This document shows positions 19,558-28,748 of a DNA stretch of 64,000 nt, one piece after another. A program made the position numbers and the translations under genes. The stretch is from Phycisphaerales bacterium (GTDB taxonomy: Bacteria > Planctomycetota > Phycisphaerae > Phycisphaerales > UBA1924): positions 310,001-374,000 of the forward strand of contig JAJDDO010000024.1 in the NCBI GenBank assembly GCA_029260265.1, in the 5' to 3' direction. Under the pieces are notes generated by a model. The model searched no databases. It had not been told where the DNA came from and worked only from the letters and a program-made list of their open reading frames with translations. Within the stretch, counting starts at the first letter, position 1; every line of letters begins with the position of its first letter.

Positions 19558-19990
19558 GCACCATCACGCTGTGCACACCGATGCCTTCGATATCGAACAG
19601 CCCGCCGACCCTGATAAACCCATGCTTCTCATAAAACCCAAAGGCAACCTCGCGCGCATTGCACCACACATCTGCCCGCCGGGTGTTCATCGCCCGAGTG
19701 ATTCCAAACTCAATCATCAGCCTGCCGATCCCGCATCCGCGAAAATCCGGTGCCGTCGCCATCCCGCGGATCCGCCACGCCAACCCCGCCACGCCGGGCT
19801 GCTCATCAGGCATGATCGACATGACCCCAACAACCTCGTTGTCGATGATGGCCGCGACATGGATGCTCTCAGGGTGATCGTCTCCGGGGTTGACGACACA
19901 ATCCATCGGCTGCCCAGAGCGAAGCACCTGCTGCCGAAGCGGGTACACACGCTCTGGTTCAACAGCGATGATCTCCGCTTGTTCAATCAT
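19544..19990 (-). CDS. GNAT family N-acetyltransferase
   Basis: 148 residues with the acetyl-CoA-binding motif A (MATAPDFRGCGIGRLMIEF) and the C-terminal FYEKHGFIRVGGLFDIEGIGVH. The start codon lies inside the 3' end of recQ (eight-base overlap), so it is probably translated from the recQ message. Acceptor unknown. Confidence 0.85.
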   Translation of the reverse strand: MIEQAEIIAVEPERVYPLRQQVLRSGQPMDCVVNPGDDHPESIHVAAIIDNEVVGVMSIMPDEQPGVAGLAWRIRGMATAPDFRGCGIGRLMIEFGITRAMNTRRADVWCNAREVAFGFYEKHGFIRVGGLFDIEGIGVHSVMVLTAR

Positions 19991-21884
19991 CGCTGTCCCC
20001 GCGTGTCTCCATGCCAGTGATCACCGCCAAGAACTCGTCACCAAACGAATCAAGCTTGGCCTGCCCGACTCCCTTGATAGAAAGCATCTCATGCCTGCTG
20101 GTTGGACGATTGAATACCATATCCCGAAGCGACGAATCATTGAAAACAATGTAAGGCGGAATCCCGCGCTCCTTGGCGATCGACATCCGCAATGCCCGCA
20201 GCGACTCAAACAGCGCGCGTTCCTCTTCGCTCATCGGGCGTCCATCAATCACACGCGATGCCCTCGTTCGCCGATTTCGCTCACTCTTTTCAGATCCGGT
20301 CCCGATCGGCTTGGCGAGCTGAACGGTATCGATTCCCTTCATCACGCTGATACCGCATTCCCCAAACGCCAGCGTCTCAAACCGATCTTCAACCACCCGC
20401 GTGAGCGCCTCGGCCGCGATCAGCTGATCAATAAACGACATCACCTCCGCCCTGCGCCGGGTCTCAAGCAACCCATGAACCGCGAGGGTGTCGTGCCCGT
20501 ATCCCTTCATTTTTTGCCCATTGCCGCCGCGAACAACATCGCAGATATGCGCCGCCCCGAACCGTTCGCCTGTCCGAGCAACCGCGGAGAGAATAATCTG
20601 CCCGATCCGCTTGGCGTCTTCCTCGACCGCGGTCTCGCCGAGGCACACATCGCACGCCCCGCAATCTTCCTTGCCTTCGGGCGGCGTGTACTCCTGCCCA
20701 AAGTGCTCGCTCAAGAACGCATGCCGACAAGAAAAGGACGCAACAAACCGGCGCATCTCCCGCACAAGCTGGATCTGCGCACTCGGGTCGCTGCCCGCCT
20801 CCTCCGCGCTCCGTTCGATCAATCTCTCCCATCGCCCACCGTCGCTTGGTGAATACAGCAGCAAGCACTCCGCATCAAGCCCGTCACGCCCCGCACGCCC
20901 GGTCTCCTGCTGATACGCCTCGATTGATTTAGGCATCGAGGCATGCACAACCAGCCGCACATTGCTCCGATCGATCCCCATCCCAAACGCAACCGTCGCA
21001 ACCACAATATCGAGCGTCTCGTTGCTGAACGCCTGCTCGATCCTGTGCCGTTTCGATACATCCAACCCCGCGTGATACGCATCGGCATCCAGCCCAAGCC
21101 CACGGAGTTCCTCGGCGATCTTCTCCGTATCCTTGCGGCTCAGGCAATACACGATCGTCCCGCCGCCATCGCCCGCCGCACGATGCCGTTCGACCGCGTA
21201 CTGAATCTGCGCCGCCGCCTGCTCGCGTGATTGAATCCGGTAGGTCAGGTTCGGGCGGTCAAACACGCCCACCATGATCTCCGGATCCTGCAGCCGCAGC
21301 TGCTTGACTATGTCCTCACGAACCCTCGGCGTCGCCGTCGCGGTAAATGCCTGCATCGCTACGCCCGGCGCAACCCTGCGGAGCTCCGCGATCCGCCGAT
21401 ACTCCGGGCGGAAATCATGCCCCCATTGCGAAATACAATGCGCCTCATCAATCGCAATATTCCCCAGCCGATCATGATCGCAGAGCAATCCGATCAGCGT
21501 CTTGAACGCCGCGGTCATCACCCGCTCGGGCGCTGCGAACACCAGATCAAGATCCCCCGTCAGCAACTGCTTCGCGATGTCCGTCGATTCTTCATAATCA
21601 ATCCCAGAATGCATCGCCGCCGCTTTATACCCGAGCAACTCAAGCCCACGCACCTGATCACGCATCAACGCAATCAATGGCGAAATCACAATCGTGACCT
21701 TCTTCGTCAACAGCGGCGGCACCTGATAACACAAGCTCTTGCCCCCGCCCGTCGGCAGCACCGTCAGACAATCACGGTGCTCAATCCCGCATCCAATCGC
21801 CTGCTCTTGCATCGGACGCAGCGCGTCATACCCCCAAAGCCGGAGCACCTCTTCAGCAACAGATGTTTGGGAATCAATCGGCAC
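19983..21884 (-). CDS. recQ: ATP-dependent DNA helicase RecQ
   Basis: 633-residue 3'-5' DNA helicase for recombination and fork repair. Motif I LPTGGGKS is near residue 47, motif II IDEAHCISQWGHDFRPEY near 140, motif VI QETGRAGRDG near 325. A RecQ zinc site (CRHAF, then CGACDVC), winged helix and a C-terminal HRDC domain (FESLRALRMSIAKERGIPPYIVF) are complete. The frame is open to 21935, but GTG 21884 fits the -10 element six bases upstream and the normal N-terminus. Confidence 0.93.
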   Translation of the reverse strand: MPIDSQTSVAEEVLRLWGYDALRPMQEQAIGCGIEHRDCLTVLPTGGGKSLCYQVPPLLTKKVTIVISPLIALMRDQVRGLELLGYKAAAMHSGIDYEESTDIAKQLLTGDLDLVFAAPERVMTAAFKTLIGLLCDHDRLGNIAIDEAHCISQWGHDFRPEYRRIAELRRVAPGVAMQAFTATATPRVREDIVKQLRLQDPEIMVGVFDRPNLTYRIQSREQAAAQIQYAVERHRAAGDGGGTIVYCLSRKDTEKIAEELRGLGLDADAYHAGLDVSKRHRIEQAFSNETLDIVVATVAFGMGIDRSNVRLVVHASMPKSIEAYQQETGRAGRDGLDAECLLLYSPSDGGRWERLIERSAEEAGSDPSAQIQLVREMRRFVASFSCRHAFLSEHFGQEYTPPEGKEDCGACDVCLGETAVEEDAKRIGQIILSAVARTGERFGAAHICDVVRGGNGQKMKGYGHDTLAVHGLLETRRRAEVMSFIDQLIAAEALTRVVEDRFETLAFGECGISVMKGIDTVQLAKPIGTGSEKSERNRRTRASRVIDGRPMSEEERALFESLRALRMSIAKERGIPPYIVFNDSSLRDMVFNRPTSRHEMLSIKGVGQAKLDSFGDEFLAVITGMETRGDSDD

Positions 21885-21890
21885 GCAACC

Positions 21891-21896
21891 AGTATA
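21891..21896 (-). promoter_or_regulatory. -10 element TATACT, probable leaderless start of recQ
   Basis: TATACT, six bases, then GTG 21884: the same hexamer and spacing as yifB. It supports the GTG start. Confidence 0.6.
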
Positions 21897-21941
21897 CAAA
21901 GCTCGCCGCCAAGGTTCTTGCACCGATTCGCACAACCCAAG

Positions 21942-21986
21942 TTGGAATGCGAAACAAGCCCGCCTAAGATTTAGAACCGTTCTAAA
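21942..21986 (+). promoter_or_regulatory. Peroxiredoxin promoter with palindromic PerR/Fur-like operator
   Basis: TTGGAA (21942-21947), 17-bp spacer, TAAGAT (21965-21970), then a perfect palindrome TTTAGAAC-C-GTTCTAAA at 21970-21986 covering the predicted transcription start. The 8-1-8 layout with TTAGAA/TTCTAA arms resembles boxes of the Fur superfamily. Its position suggests repression, consistent with an inducible peroxidase gene. The regulator is not in the window. Confidence 0.65.
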
Positions 21987-22002
21987 ACAAAGGAATCACA
22001 CC

Positions 22003-22530
22003 ATGCTCTGTACCGGACAAAACTTCCCGAACTGGACCTGTAAAGCCTGCGTCGGCAACGAACCAACCGACCTCAAGCCCATCAACTCAACAGACAACCC
22101 CGACCGCTGGTCGCTCTTCCTCTTCTATCCAAAGGACTTCACATTCGTCTGCCCAACCGAGCTCGTCGAGTTCGGCAACCGCACCAAAGACTTCGATGCC
22201 CTCGGCGTTGATCTCTTCGGTGCGTCCACAGACAACGAGTTCTCCCACCTCGCATGGCGCAACTCACACCCCCAGCTCGCCAAGCTCCCCTACCCGCTGC
22301 TCGCCGCCGCCAAACTCGCCAACGACCTCGGCATCACCACCGAAGACGAAGGCGTCTGCTACCGCGCAACCTTCCTCGTCGATCCCAACGGCGTCGTCCA
22401 GTGGGTCAATGTCAACCCGCTCGCGGTTGGTCGTTCCGTCGATGAAGCCCTCCGCGTGATCGCCGCCGTCCAGTCCGACGAGCTCGTCCCCTGCAACTGG
22501 TCCCCAGGCGAAGAGTTCCTCACCGTCTAA
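22003..22530 (+). CDS. Peroxiredoxin (AhpC/TSA family)
   Basis: 175-residue thiol peroxidase that reduces hydrogen peroxide and organic peroxides. The peroxidatic Cys lies in KDFTFVCPTELVEF; the family Arg and DPNGVVQWV loop follow. Further Cys residues occur in the N-terminal FPNWTCKAC and near the C-terminus in VPCNWSPGE, a plausible resolving Cys. ATG 22003 sits about 26 bases after the predicted transcription start; the frame is open upstream but overlaps recQ. Confidence 0.93.
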   Translation: MLCTGQNFPNWTCKACVGNEPTDLKPINSTDNPDRWSLFLFYPKDFTFVCPTELVEFGNRTKDFDALGVDLFGASTDNEFSHLAWRNSHPQLAKLPYPLLAAAKLANDLGITTEDEGVCYRATFLVDPNGVVQWVNVNPLAVGRSVDEALRVIAAVQSDELVPCNWSPGEEFLTV

Positions 22531-22557
22531 GCTTGTACAACATTTCAATATGCAAGA

Positions 22558-22585
22558 AGCCGCGTCCATCTGGAAGCGGCTTTTC
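22558..22585 (+). terminator. Intrinsic terminator of the peroxiredoxin gene
   Basis: Stem AGCCGC/GCGGCT with a 12-base loop, followed by TTT and CTC, 27 bases after the stop. Confidence 0.65.
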
Positions 22586-22629
22586 TCTGCGCTTTGCCAT
22601 CCTCGGCGCAGCCGTGCCTTGGCGACACC

Positions 22630-23019
22630 TCACGCATCCGTATTCGAATGCAACGCAAACGCGTTCCCCTCAGAATCCTCAATCAACGCCCGAAACCCGT
22701 GCGGCCCGATCGCGTGCGCCGCCATCGTCACCTTCCCGCCCAACTCCTCGACAAGCTTACACGCCTCTTTGATCCGCCCATCGACATTCAGATACACCGT
22801 GATCCCATTGCCCACCGGCTTGCCGCCCTCAGCCCTTGGCACCAAGCACCCGCCGTTGCCGTCCTCATGATCGAGAATCGCAAACGCAAGCCCATCGAAT
22901 GATTCTTTAGTCACCCCGCACCCGAGCACGCCCGCGTAGAAGGCACACGCCCGATCAAGATCATTCACCTGGATATCCACCCACACAAACCGATTCTTCT
23001 CGCTGTTGTAATCTGACAT
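22630..23019 (-). CDS. VOC (glyoxalase/bleomycin-resistance fold) protein
   Basis: 129 residues with a paired beta-alpha-beta-beta-beta fold: NRFVWVDIQVNDLDRACAFYAGVLG at the N-terminus and GFRALIEDSEGNAFALHS at the C-terminus. Family members bind a metal and act on small molecules; the substrate is unknown. ATG 23019 is chosen because GGAG lies six bases upstream. Twelve bases after the next gene upstream, so probably one operon. Confidence 0.85.
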   Translation of the reverse strand: MSDYNSEKNRFVWVDIQVNDLDRACAFYAGVLGCGVTKESFDGLAFAILDHEDGNGGCLVPRAEGGKPVGNGITVYLNVDGRIKEACKLVEELGGKVTMAAHAIGPHGFRALIEDSEGNAFALHSNTDA

Positions 23020-23031
23020 TGGGTTCTCCAA

Positions 23032-23397
23032 TCATTGGTATCGTTGAGTAATCCGCTTCACGGCCTCGGAATGACCCATGAAAACAAGCAACTCGCGTGC
23101 CTTGAGAAAGGTTGATCGTTTCACATACTGATGCACGATCAACTCGACATCCTTGTTGTCGGCGAGGTGCTCATAGAACGACACACCCGCAGCATTCCAC
23201 AGATCTTTCGCGTCTTGATCGAAGCACCACTGCGCGAAATCGAAGCACTGCCGGAGCATGTCCTCATTTCCGTTCTTGGCGGCGTGCTCGACAAGCCAGC
23301 CAACAGTCCCGAATGCGAGGTAGATCGAGGACTCGTCCTGCCACTCCGCCCTCTCCTCAGGGATCATCTCAATAAGTTTGGCTTTCCAATCAGGCAT
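23032..23397 (-). CDS. Conserved-looking hypothetical protein
   Basis: 121 residues, acidic, mostly helical, with no signal peptide or membrane segment. It has Trp-rich N-terminal WQDESSIYLAFGTVGWLVEHA and a C-terminal FLKARELLVFMGHSEAVKRI. I do not recognise the family; the repeat-like helices and size recall immunity or antitoxin-type proteins, but no toxin gene is adjacent. It is followed at 12 bases by the VOC gene. Confidence 0.7.
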   Translation of the reverse strand: MPDWKAKLIEMIPEERAEWQDESSIYLAFGTVGWLVEHAAKNGNEDMLRQCFDFAQWCFDQDAKDLWNAAGVSFYEHLADNKDVELIVHQYVKRSTFLKARELLVFMGHSEAVKRITQRYQ

Positions 23398-23465
23398 AGT
23401 TTCTCTCTATCGATCCGCAGACCGCATCGCCTGCGAAAAAGCTCGTCGTGCTCCGCAAACGCTGA

Positions 23466-23861
23466 TTACCGTTCCGCCCGCACCGCGTCGGCTTCGATCT
23501 CAACCAGAAACCCCGGCTCGATCAACGCCGACACCCCGACCATGGTCAACGCCGGGGCATGCTCGCCAAAGAACGCCCTGTGCGCCCGCCCAAACTCATC
23601 CGCCCGCGTGATATCCGTCACATACATCCGCGTCCGCACGATGTCGGTGCGCCCGCCGCCGAGATCGACAACCGCCCGCTCGATGATCTCCAGGCACCGC
23701 GTAGTTTGTGCATACCCATCATCAGGCACAAACGCCGACGCATTCTCGTTCATCGAGACCGTACCGGTAAGAAAGATCAGATCCCCCGACCGCACCGCCC
23801 GCGAATACCCATACCGCTTCTCCCACGCATTGCCCGTCGAAATTCGCTGATCAATCCCCAT
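23466..23861 (-). CDS. RidA family protein (reactive intermediate deaminase)
   Basis: 131 residues of the YjgF/YER057c/UK114 family, which hydrolyses reactive enamine/imine intermediates. The conserved Arg (IVRTRMYVTDI) and the C-terminal GFLVEIEADAVRA match the fold; LIFLTGTVSMN is the usual N-terminal core. ATG 23861 lies inside the 3' end of the DUF4328 gene, so it is probably coupled to it. Confidence 0.85.
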   Translation of the reverse strand: MGIDQRISTGNAWEKRYGYSRAVRSGDLIFLTGTVSMNENASAFVPDDGYAQTTRCLEIIERAVVDLGGGRTDIVRTRMYVTDITRADEFGRAHRAFFGEHAPALTMVGVSALIEPGFLVEIEADAVRAER

Positions 23862-24564
23862 GAGGTGCCTCGTTCTCAATAATGGCATCCCGCGTGAATA
23901 CTCGCCTCGCCTGGCAGTCTTGTCTCTTAGTGAGCTTGAAAATCATCATAATGCAAAGCCCGCCGGCTGCAACTTGCAGCAGCGCCCCAAACGGGGTCAG
24001 AATCATCCCGAGTTGTTCAACGGTTGATGTCGATCTCGACATCCGCGAAGAGATATTGGTCAACAGGGTGCCAACCACCCAACTCGCCCACCACGCGTTA
24101 AACAGGATCCCATTCTTGAGATACCACCAATCGCTCTCCAGAGGGTCATCCGCGGGGTCGAGGCTTGATTTCCAAACTTCGCCGACAGCCTTATACGGCA
24201 TCCATAGGTACGCGAGAGGGATAAAGAACCAACCGACGACCCATCCAGCTTCATATTTGAACCCATGAAACCCGATCGCCCGCGCATTCTTCGCACATCG
24301 ATACATCAGCATACAAAAGCAGATCGGAGTGTAGATAAACAGCGCCATCTGACCGAGCCAAGAGAGCAACCGGAGAATGAACGAAAGATCAACCAGATCC
24401 TGATCTCGTGCCCCCTCGCCGAGCACGCCCGTACCGTACATGCCGATGATGCCAACTGGCACTCCAAGCAGGTCGAACATCATAAAGAGCACCAACCCAA
24501 TCACAGAGAGCACCAAAAGTGTACTCGGAGATCGGTAAAAAATGACTGTGTCGTTACTGTTCAT
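23851..24564 (-). CDS. DUF4328-type membrane protein
   Basis: 237 residues with about five or six transmembrane helices. The central segment EAGWVVGWFFIPLAYLWMPYKAVGEVW is the hallmark of DUF4328 proteins, whose function is not known. Met 24564 is chosen over 24594 because a -10-like hexamer sits six bases before it. Confidence 0.8.
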   Translation of the reverse strand: MNSNDTVIFYRSPSTLLVLSVIGLVLFMMFDLLGVPVGIIGMYGTGVLGEGARDQDLVDLSFILRLLSWLGQMALFIYTPICFCMLMYRCAKNARAIGFHGFKYEAGWVVGWFFIPLAYLWMPYKAVGEVWKSSLDPADDPLESDWWYLKNGILFNAWWASWVVGTLLTNISSRMSRSTSTVEQLGMILTPFGALLQVAAGGLCIMMIFKLTKRQDCQARRVFTRDAIIENEAPHGD

Positions 24565-24570
24565 GGAGGA

Positions 24571-24576
24571 ACTATA
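24571..24576 (-). promoter_or_regulatory. -10 element TATAGT, probable leaderless start of the DUF4328 gene
   Basis: TATAGT followed by six bases and ATG 24564. The bases between read TCCTCC, the opposite of a ribosome-binding site. Confidence 0.6.
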
Positions 24577-24629
24577 GATACAAAATAACGGCATAACGCC
24601 GTTCTTATAATCATTGCGAACTCGGATCG

Positions 24630-27407
24630 TTACGCCAACTGCTTCGCCTCATTCAGCTTCTTGCGGATCACCGTATGCAAGATCCCGCCATTGCGGAAAT
24701 ACTCGATCTCCACAGGCGTATCCACCCGGCACATCGTCACAAACTCAAAGCTGCTCCCGTCAGGACGCGTCGCTCGCACCGGCACCTCGCACCTCGGCGA
24801 AAGATCCGCAGGCATCATCACATCAAAGGTCTCGTCGCCCTGAATCCCGAGCTTCTTCGCCGTATCACCATCCTTGAACACCACAGGCAATACGCCCATG
24901 AACACCAGGTTGCTCCGGTGGATCCGCTCAAAGCTCTCGGCGATCACAGCCTTCACCCCGAGCAAAAGCGTCCCCTTCGCCGCCCAGTCGCGCGATGAAC
25001 CCATCCCGTAATCCTTGCCCGCGATCACCACCAGCGTCGTCCCGGCCTTCTTGTAATCCATCGCCGCGTCATAGATGTACTCCACAGGCGCTGAGGCAAG
25101 ATCGGTGCCCTTCGTGAAGTTCCGCGTCCACCCGCCCTCGGGCTGCTCGCCCGTGATCGGGTCCGCCGCGATCTGGTTCTTCACACGCACATTGGCGAAT
25201 GTCCCGCGCGTCATCACCCGGTCATTGCCCCGCCGCGAACCGAACGAGTTGAAGTTGCTCACCGCAACCCCCGCGTTGATCAGGTACTGCCCCGCCGGTG
25301 TCTCAGGCTCAATGCGACCCGCCGGCGAGATGTGATCCGTCGTCACCGAATCCGCAAGCAAGCACAACACCCGCGCATCGGCGATCTTGCTGAACCCGGG
25401 TGCCTCCTCGGTCATGCCCTCAAAGAACGGCGGGTTCTGGATGTATGTCGACTTATCTTCCCACGGGAACAGATCGCTCTGCGAAACCGGAACCGCGTTC
25501 CATTCGTCATTCTCTGTGTACACCGCGCTGTACTTCTCGACAAACTGCTCGGTCGTGACACACGATGAAACCGTTTGCTGCACCTCTTCATTCGTCGGCC
25601 AGATGTCCCGCAGGTACACATCCTTGCCGTCCGGTGTCTGGCACAACGGCTCGTTGTACACATCCACATCAATCCGCCCGGCCAACGCGTACGCAACCAC
25701 CAGCGGGGGGCTCGCAAGGAAGTTGCCCTTGATATCCGGATGGATACGCCCCTCAAAGTTTCGGTTCCCAGACAAGATCGAAGCGACCGCCAGCCCGCCC
25801 TCCTTGATCCCGTTCTCAATCTCGCTCGGCAACGGTCCAGAGTTACCGATGCAAGTCGTGCACCCATACCCAACCGTGTTGAACCCAACCGCATTCAAAT
25901 CATCCGTCAAGCTCGCTTTATCCAGATACTCCGTCACCACCTTTGAACCAGGTGCCAGCGAGGTCTTCACCCAAGGCTTGCGGTTCAACCCAAGCGCCCG
26001 CGCCTTGCGTGCAACCAAGCCCGCCGCCACAAGCACATTCGGATTCGATGTATTCGTGCACGATGTAATCGCCGCGATGACGATCGACCCATGCCGCAAC
26101 TCGGACTGCATACCCACTTCCGACGGATGCGATTCTGCGGTATGCGTGATCTTCACGCTCTTGCCGATATCCGCCGGATCAATCCCAAGACCTTGCGGCC
26201 CCATCGGACGCACAAGCATCTCGGCGAACGCCGTGTGCAACGAATCCAGATCGATCCGATCCTGCGGACGCTTCGGCCCCGCGACACAGGGCTTCACCGT
26301 CGAAAGATCCAACTCAAGCACCGCACCAAACTCCGGATCCGGCGAATCAGCGGTCCAGAAGAACCCAGACGCCTTCGCCCATGCTTCGGTCAAAGCGCAT
26401 TCTTCCTCCGTCTTCCCGGTAAACCGGAAGAACTCGATCGTCTTGGCATCAATCGGGAAGAACCCACAGGTCGCCCCGTATTCAGGCGCCATGTTCGCGA
26501 TGGTCGCGCGATCAGGAATGCTCAACTGCTCCATCCCGTCGCCGAAGAACTCGACAAACTTCTCAACCACGCCATGCGCCCGGAGCATCTCGGTCACGGT
26601 CAGCACCATGTCGGTCGCCGTCGCGCCCTCGGGCAGCCTGCCCTTGAGCTTGAACCCAACAACCTCGGGCGTCAGCATATACACCGGCTGCCCACACATC
26701 ACCGCCTCAGCCTCAATCCCGCCAACCCCCCATCCGAGCACACCCACGCCATTGATCATCGTTGTGTGGCTATCCGTTCCCACCAGCGAATCCGGGTAGA
26801 CCCAGCCCGCCCCGTCAACATTCTTCACCAAGCACCCACGAGCAAGGTACTCAAGGTTCACCTGGTGAACAATCCCCGTTGCCGGCGGCACCGCGCGGAA
26901 GTTATCCAGGCTCTCCTGCCCCCATTTGAGGAAGGTGTACCGCTCGTTGTTGCGGCTGAACTCCTTCTCCGCATTCACCGTCAACGCCACAAAGCTCGCA
27001 AAGTCATCCACCTGCACCGAATGGTCAATCACCAGATCACACGCCACCGCCGGGTTGATCGCCGCCGCGTCCCCGCCGAGGTTCTTCATCGCGTCACGCA
27101 TCGCCGCCAGGTCCACCACACAAGGCACCCCGGTAAAGTCCTGAAGCACCACACGCCCAGGCATGAACGGCATCTCCACCGATTTCACACCCTTCGCGTT
27201 GTACGCCGCAAGCCCCTTAATGTCGTCCTGTGTCACGATGAACTCATCATGGTTCCGCACCATCGCCTCGAGCAAAACCCTGATCGAATACGGCATCTTG
27301 GAAATATCACCAAGCCCCGCCTCCTGCAACGCCGCCAGCCGGATGTACGAGTAGGTTTCATTGTTGATGTCGAGTGATTCTCTTGCATTGAACGGGTCGC
27401 TGGTCAT
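24630..27407 (-). CDS. acnA: Aconitate hydratase (AcnA type)
   Basis: 925-residue TCA-cycle enzyme that isomerises citrate and isocitrate through a [4Fe-4S] cluster. Cluster ligands: Cys in ITSCTNTSNP and the CxxC of YGCTTCIGNSG. The C-terminal swivel domain shows YGMGSSRDWAAKG with the substrate-binding Ser/Arg. The order of domains and length match bacterial AcnA/IRP1. ATG 27407 has AAGGAG seven bases upstream. Confidence 0.95.
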   Translation of the reverse strand: MTSDPFNARESLDINNETYSYIRLAALQEAGLGDISKMPYSIRVLLEAMVRNHDEFIVTQDDIKGLAAYNAKGVKSVEMPFMPGRVVLQDFTGVPCVVDLAAMRDAMKNLGGDAAAINPAVACDLVIDHSVQVDDFASFVALTVNAEKEFSRNNERYTFLKWGQESLDNFRAVPPATGIVHQVNLEYLARGCLVKNVDGAGWVYPDSLVGTDSHTTMINGVGVLGWGVGGIEAEAVMCGQPVYMLTPEVVGFKLKGRLPEGATATDMVLTVTEMLRAHGVVEKFVEFFGDGMEQLSIPDRATIANMAPEYGATCGFFPIDAKTIEFFRFTGKTEEECALTEAWAKASGFFWTADSPDPEFGAVLELDLSTVKPCVAGPKRPQDRIDLDSLHTAFAEMLVRPMGPQGLGIDPADIGKSVKITHTAESHPSEVGMQSELRHGSIVIAAITSCTNTSNPNVLVAAGLVARKARALGLNRKPWVKTSLAPGSKVVTEYLDKASLTDDLNAVGFNTVGYGCTTCIGNSGPLPSEIENGIKEGGLAVASILSGNRNFEGRIHPDIKGNFLASPPLVVAYALAGRIDVDVYNEPLCQTPDGKDVYLRDIWPTNEEVQQTVSSCVTTEQFVEKYSAVYTENDEWNAVPVSQSDLFPWEDKSTYIQNPPFFEGMTEEAPGFSKIADARVLCLLADSVTTDHISPAGRIEPETPAGQYLINAGVAVSNFNSFGSRRGNDRVMTRGTFANVRVKNQIAADPITGEQPEGGWTRNFTKGTDLASAPVEYIYDAAMDYKKAGTTLVVIAGKDYGMGSSRDWAAKGTLLLGVKAVIAESFERIHRSNLVFMGVLPVVFKDGDTAKKLGIQGDETFDVMMPADLSPRCEVPVRATRPDGSSFEFVTMCRVDTPVEIEYFRNGGILHTVIRKKLNEAKQLA

Positions 27408-27538
27408 GGTGTGCTCCTTGAGTTGAGGTCTACACACAGTATCGGCCCGACTAGTTCATGAATCAAATCAATGAATTTTAGAACTTCAATCAGAATTATT
27501 GATGAAAAATTTCTGATATCAATAGCCATCAGCCGTTG
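27408..27538. promoter_or_regulatory. AT-rich upstream region of acnA
   Basis: 131 bases much richer in A+T than their surroundings, with imperfect inverted repeats (TTCAT...ATGAA; GTTC...GAAC around 27451-27483). A promoter is likely here, but I cannot assign -35/-10 elements with confidence. Confidence 0.4.
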
Positions 27539-28099
27539 TCAACCCGCAATCAAGTCCCGGCAGTGATACACCCCGCCGGGCGGGATATTCAAAGGCACCG
27601 CCACAAACCGCACATGCGAAAACTCACGCGCATAAATCGGCTTGTACACCAGCGGGATCTCCGTCAGCTGCGCATAACTCGCCCGCGGCGCATGCCTGCG
27701 AATCCCACGAAACAACGCCCCGCGGAGCTCCTCCGAAAAACTCGGCACCGGCAACCCCGAAACCACCACATCAAACAACCCGTCCGGCTCCGTTGTCTCC
27801 AGCGTCTCCACCCCGACGCCCCGGATCTCCGCCCGCTTCGTACTCGACCGCAGCACCTCAACAAAGTCCTCGTCCCGCTCATACGACACCAGCGTCGATT
27901 CCGCATGCATCCGCGATTCAATCTCCCGCGTCACCACCCCGGTCCCCGCCCCAAGCTCCAATATCCGCTGAGGCCTGGCAGGATCAACCCCCCGAGCAAG
28001 CTGCCGACACATCCACCGACTCGAAGGCGTCACCGACGCGATCCGCGTCCCGTGCCGAAGAAACTTACGAAGAAACAACATCCGATGAGACAACGCCAT
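27539..28099 (-). CDS. Class I SAM-dependent methyltransferase, phospholipid N-methyltransferase-like
   Basis: 186 residues. The N-terminus FLRKFLRHGTRIASVTPSSRWMCRQLA resembles PmtA-type phospholipid methyltransferases, and motif I is ELGAGTGVVTREI near residue 50. In that group the enzyme converts phosphatidylethanolamine to methylated forms at the membrane. The post-motif FDVVVSGLPVPSFS fits the family; rRNA methyltransferases are a less likely alternative. Confidence 0.75.
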   Translation of the reverse strand: MALSHRMLFLRKFLRHGTRIASVTPSSRWMCRQLARGVDPARPQRILELGAGTGVVTREIESRMHAESTLVSYERDEDFVEVLRSSTKRAEIRGVGVETLETTEPDGLFDVVVSGLPVPSFSEELRGALFRGIRRHAPRASYAQLTEIPLVYKPIYAREFSHVRFVAVPLNIPPGGVYHCRDLIAG

Positions 28100-28104
28100 G
28101 CTCC

Positions 28105-28110
28105 ATTCTA
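28105..28110 (-). promoter_or_regulatory. -10-like TAGAAT before the methyltransferase
   Basis: TAGAAT ends five bases before ATG 28099, so the message would have no or almost no leader. Confidence 0.4.
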
Positions 28111-28169
28111 GTGCAAACAGCAGATCGAAACCTGCTCGACCATATCCCGATACGCAAGGTGGATGCCGC

Positions 28170-28745
28170 TCACGGCATGGCGCCCCGCGAGCGCCCGAGA
28201 ATCTCCGCCCACCGCTCGCTCTCTTCGGACTTCAACGAGCCATCCCCTTCTCGTGTCACCGTTCCTCGACGGTCGTAGAGTTTCGCAAGATTCAAAAATC
28301 GAAGCGCATCATGCTGCTCTCCATAGATCGCGAACTCGATCGCAAACTCATCGATCGCGTGAACAAACTCATCCCAATCCTCGTCAGGCACATGGCGCTC
28401 CATGAACTCCACGCCCTGCTCACCAAGCGCGAGAGGGAGATATCGGCAGGGCCAGACGCATCTTGGTCCTTCTTGGAGAAACGAAAAAAGCCAGCACCCT
28501 GCAATGTTTGCCTGCGCCTTCTGTTGCTGCGAACGAAGGGACCAGGGCGAGCAAATCGCCAAAGACCAGACCGCCTCTTCATTCCCCATCAAACTCCACG
28601 ATGAATCGGAAGACTCACCCATGCTCTCAGCGATCTGATCGCGCAGATTATCCACCCACATACTATCACAGAGTTCGTACATACTCAGGTACTGTTCCGG
28701 GCGAATAGCCCTTGCGAATGATTTGTAGAACCGTTCGTAATCCAC
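28170..28745 (-). CDS. Hypothetical protein
   Basis: 191 residues starting at GTG 28745, three bases after the LysR stop, so likely the second gene of that transcript. Soluble, Trp-rich and acidic (for example YLSMYELCDSMWVDNLRDQ; EDWDEFVHAIDEFAIEFAIYG). No motif or family recognised. Its base composition is more balanced than that of its neighbours. Confidence 0.65.
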   Translation of the reverse strand: MDYERFYKSFARAIRPEQYLSMYELCDSMWVDNLRDQIAESMGESSDSSWSLMGNEEAVWSLAICSPWSLRSQQQKAQANIAGCWLFSFLQEGPRCVWPCRYLPLALGEQGVEFMERHVPDEDWDEFVHAIDEFAIEFAIYGEQHDALRFLNLAKLYDRRGTVTREGDGSLKSEESERWAEILGRSRGAMP

Positions 28746-28748
28746 CGC

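Noticed and set aside
26091..27377. 428-codon plus-strand frame
   Set aside because: Antisense shadow of acnA, which has a full-length, motif-rich product.
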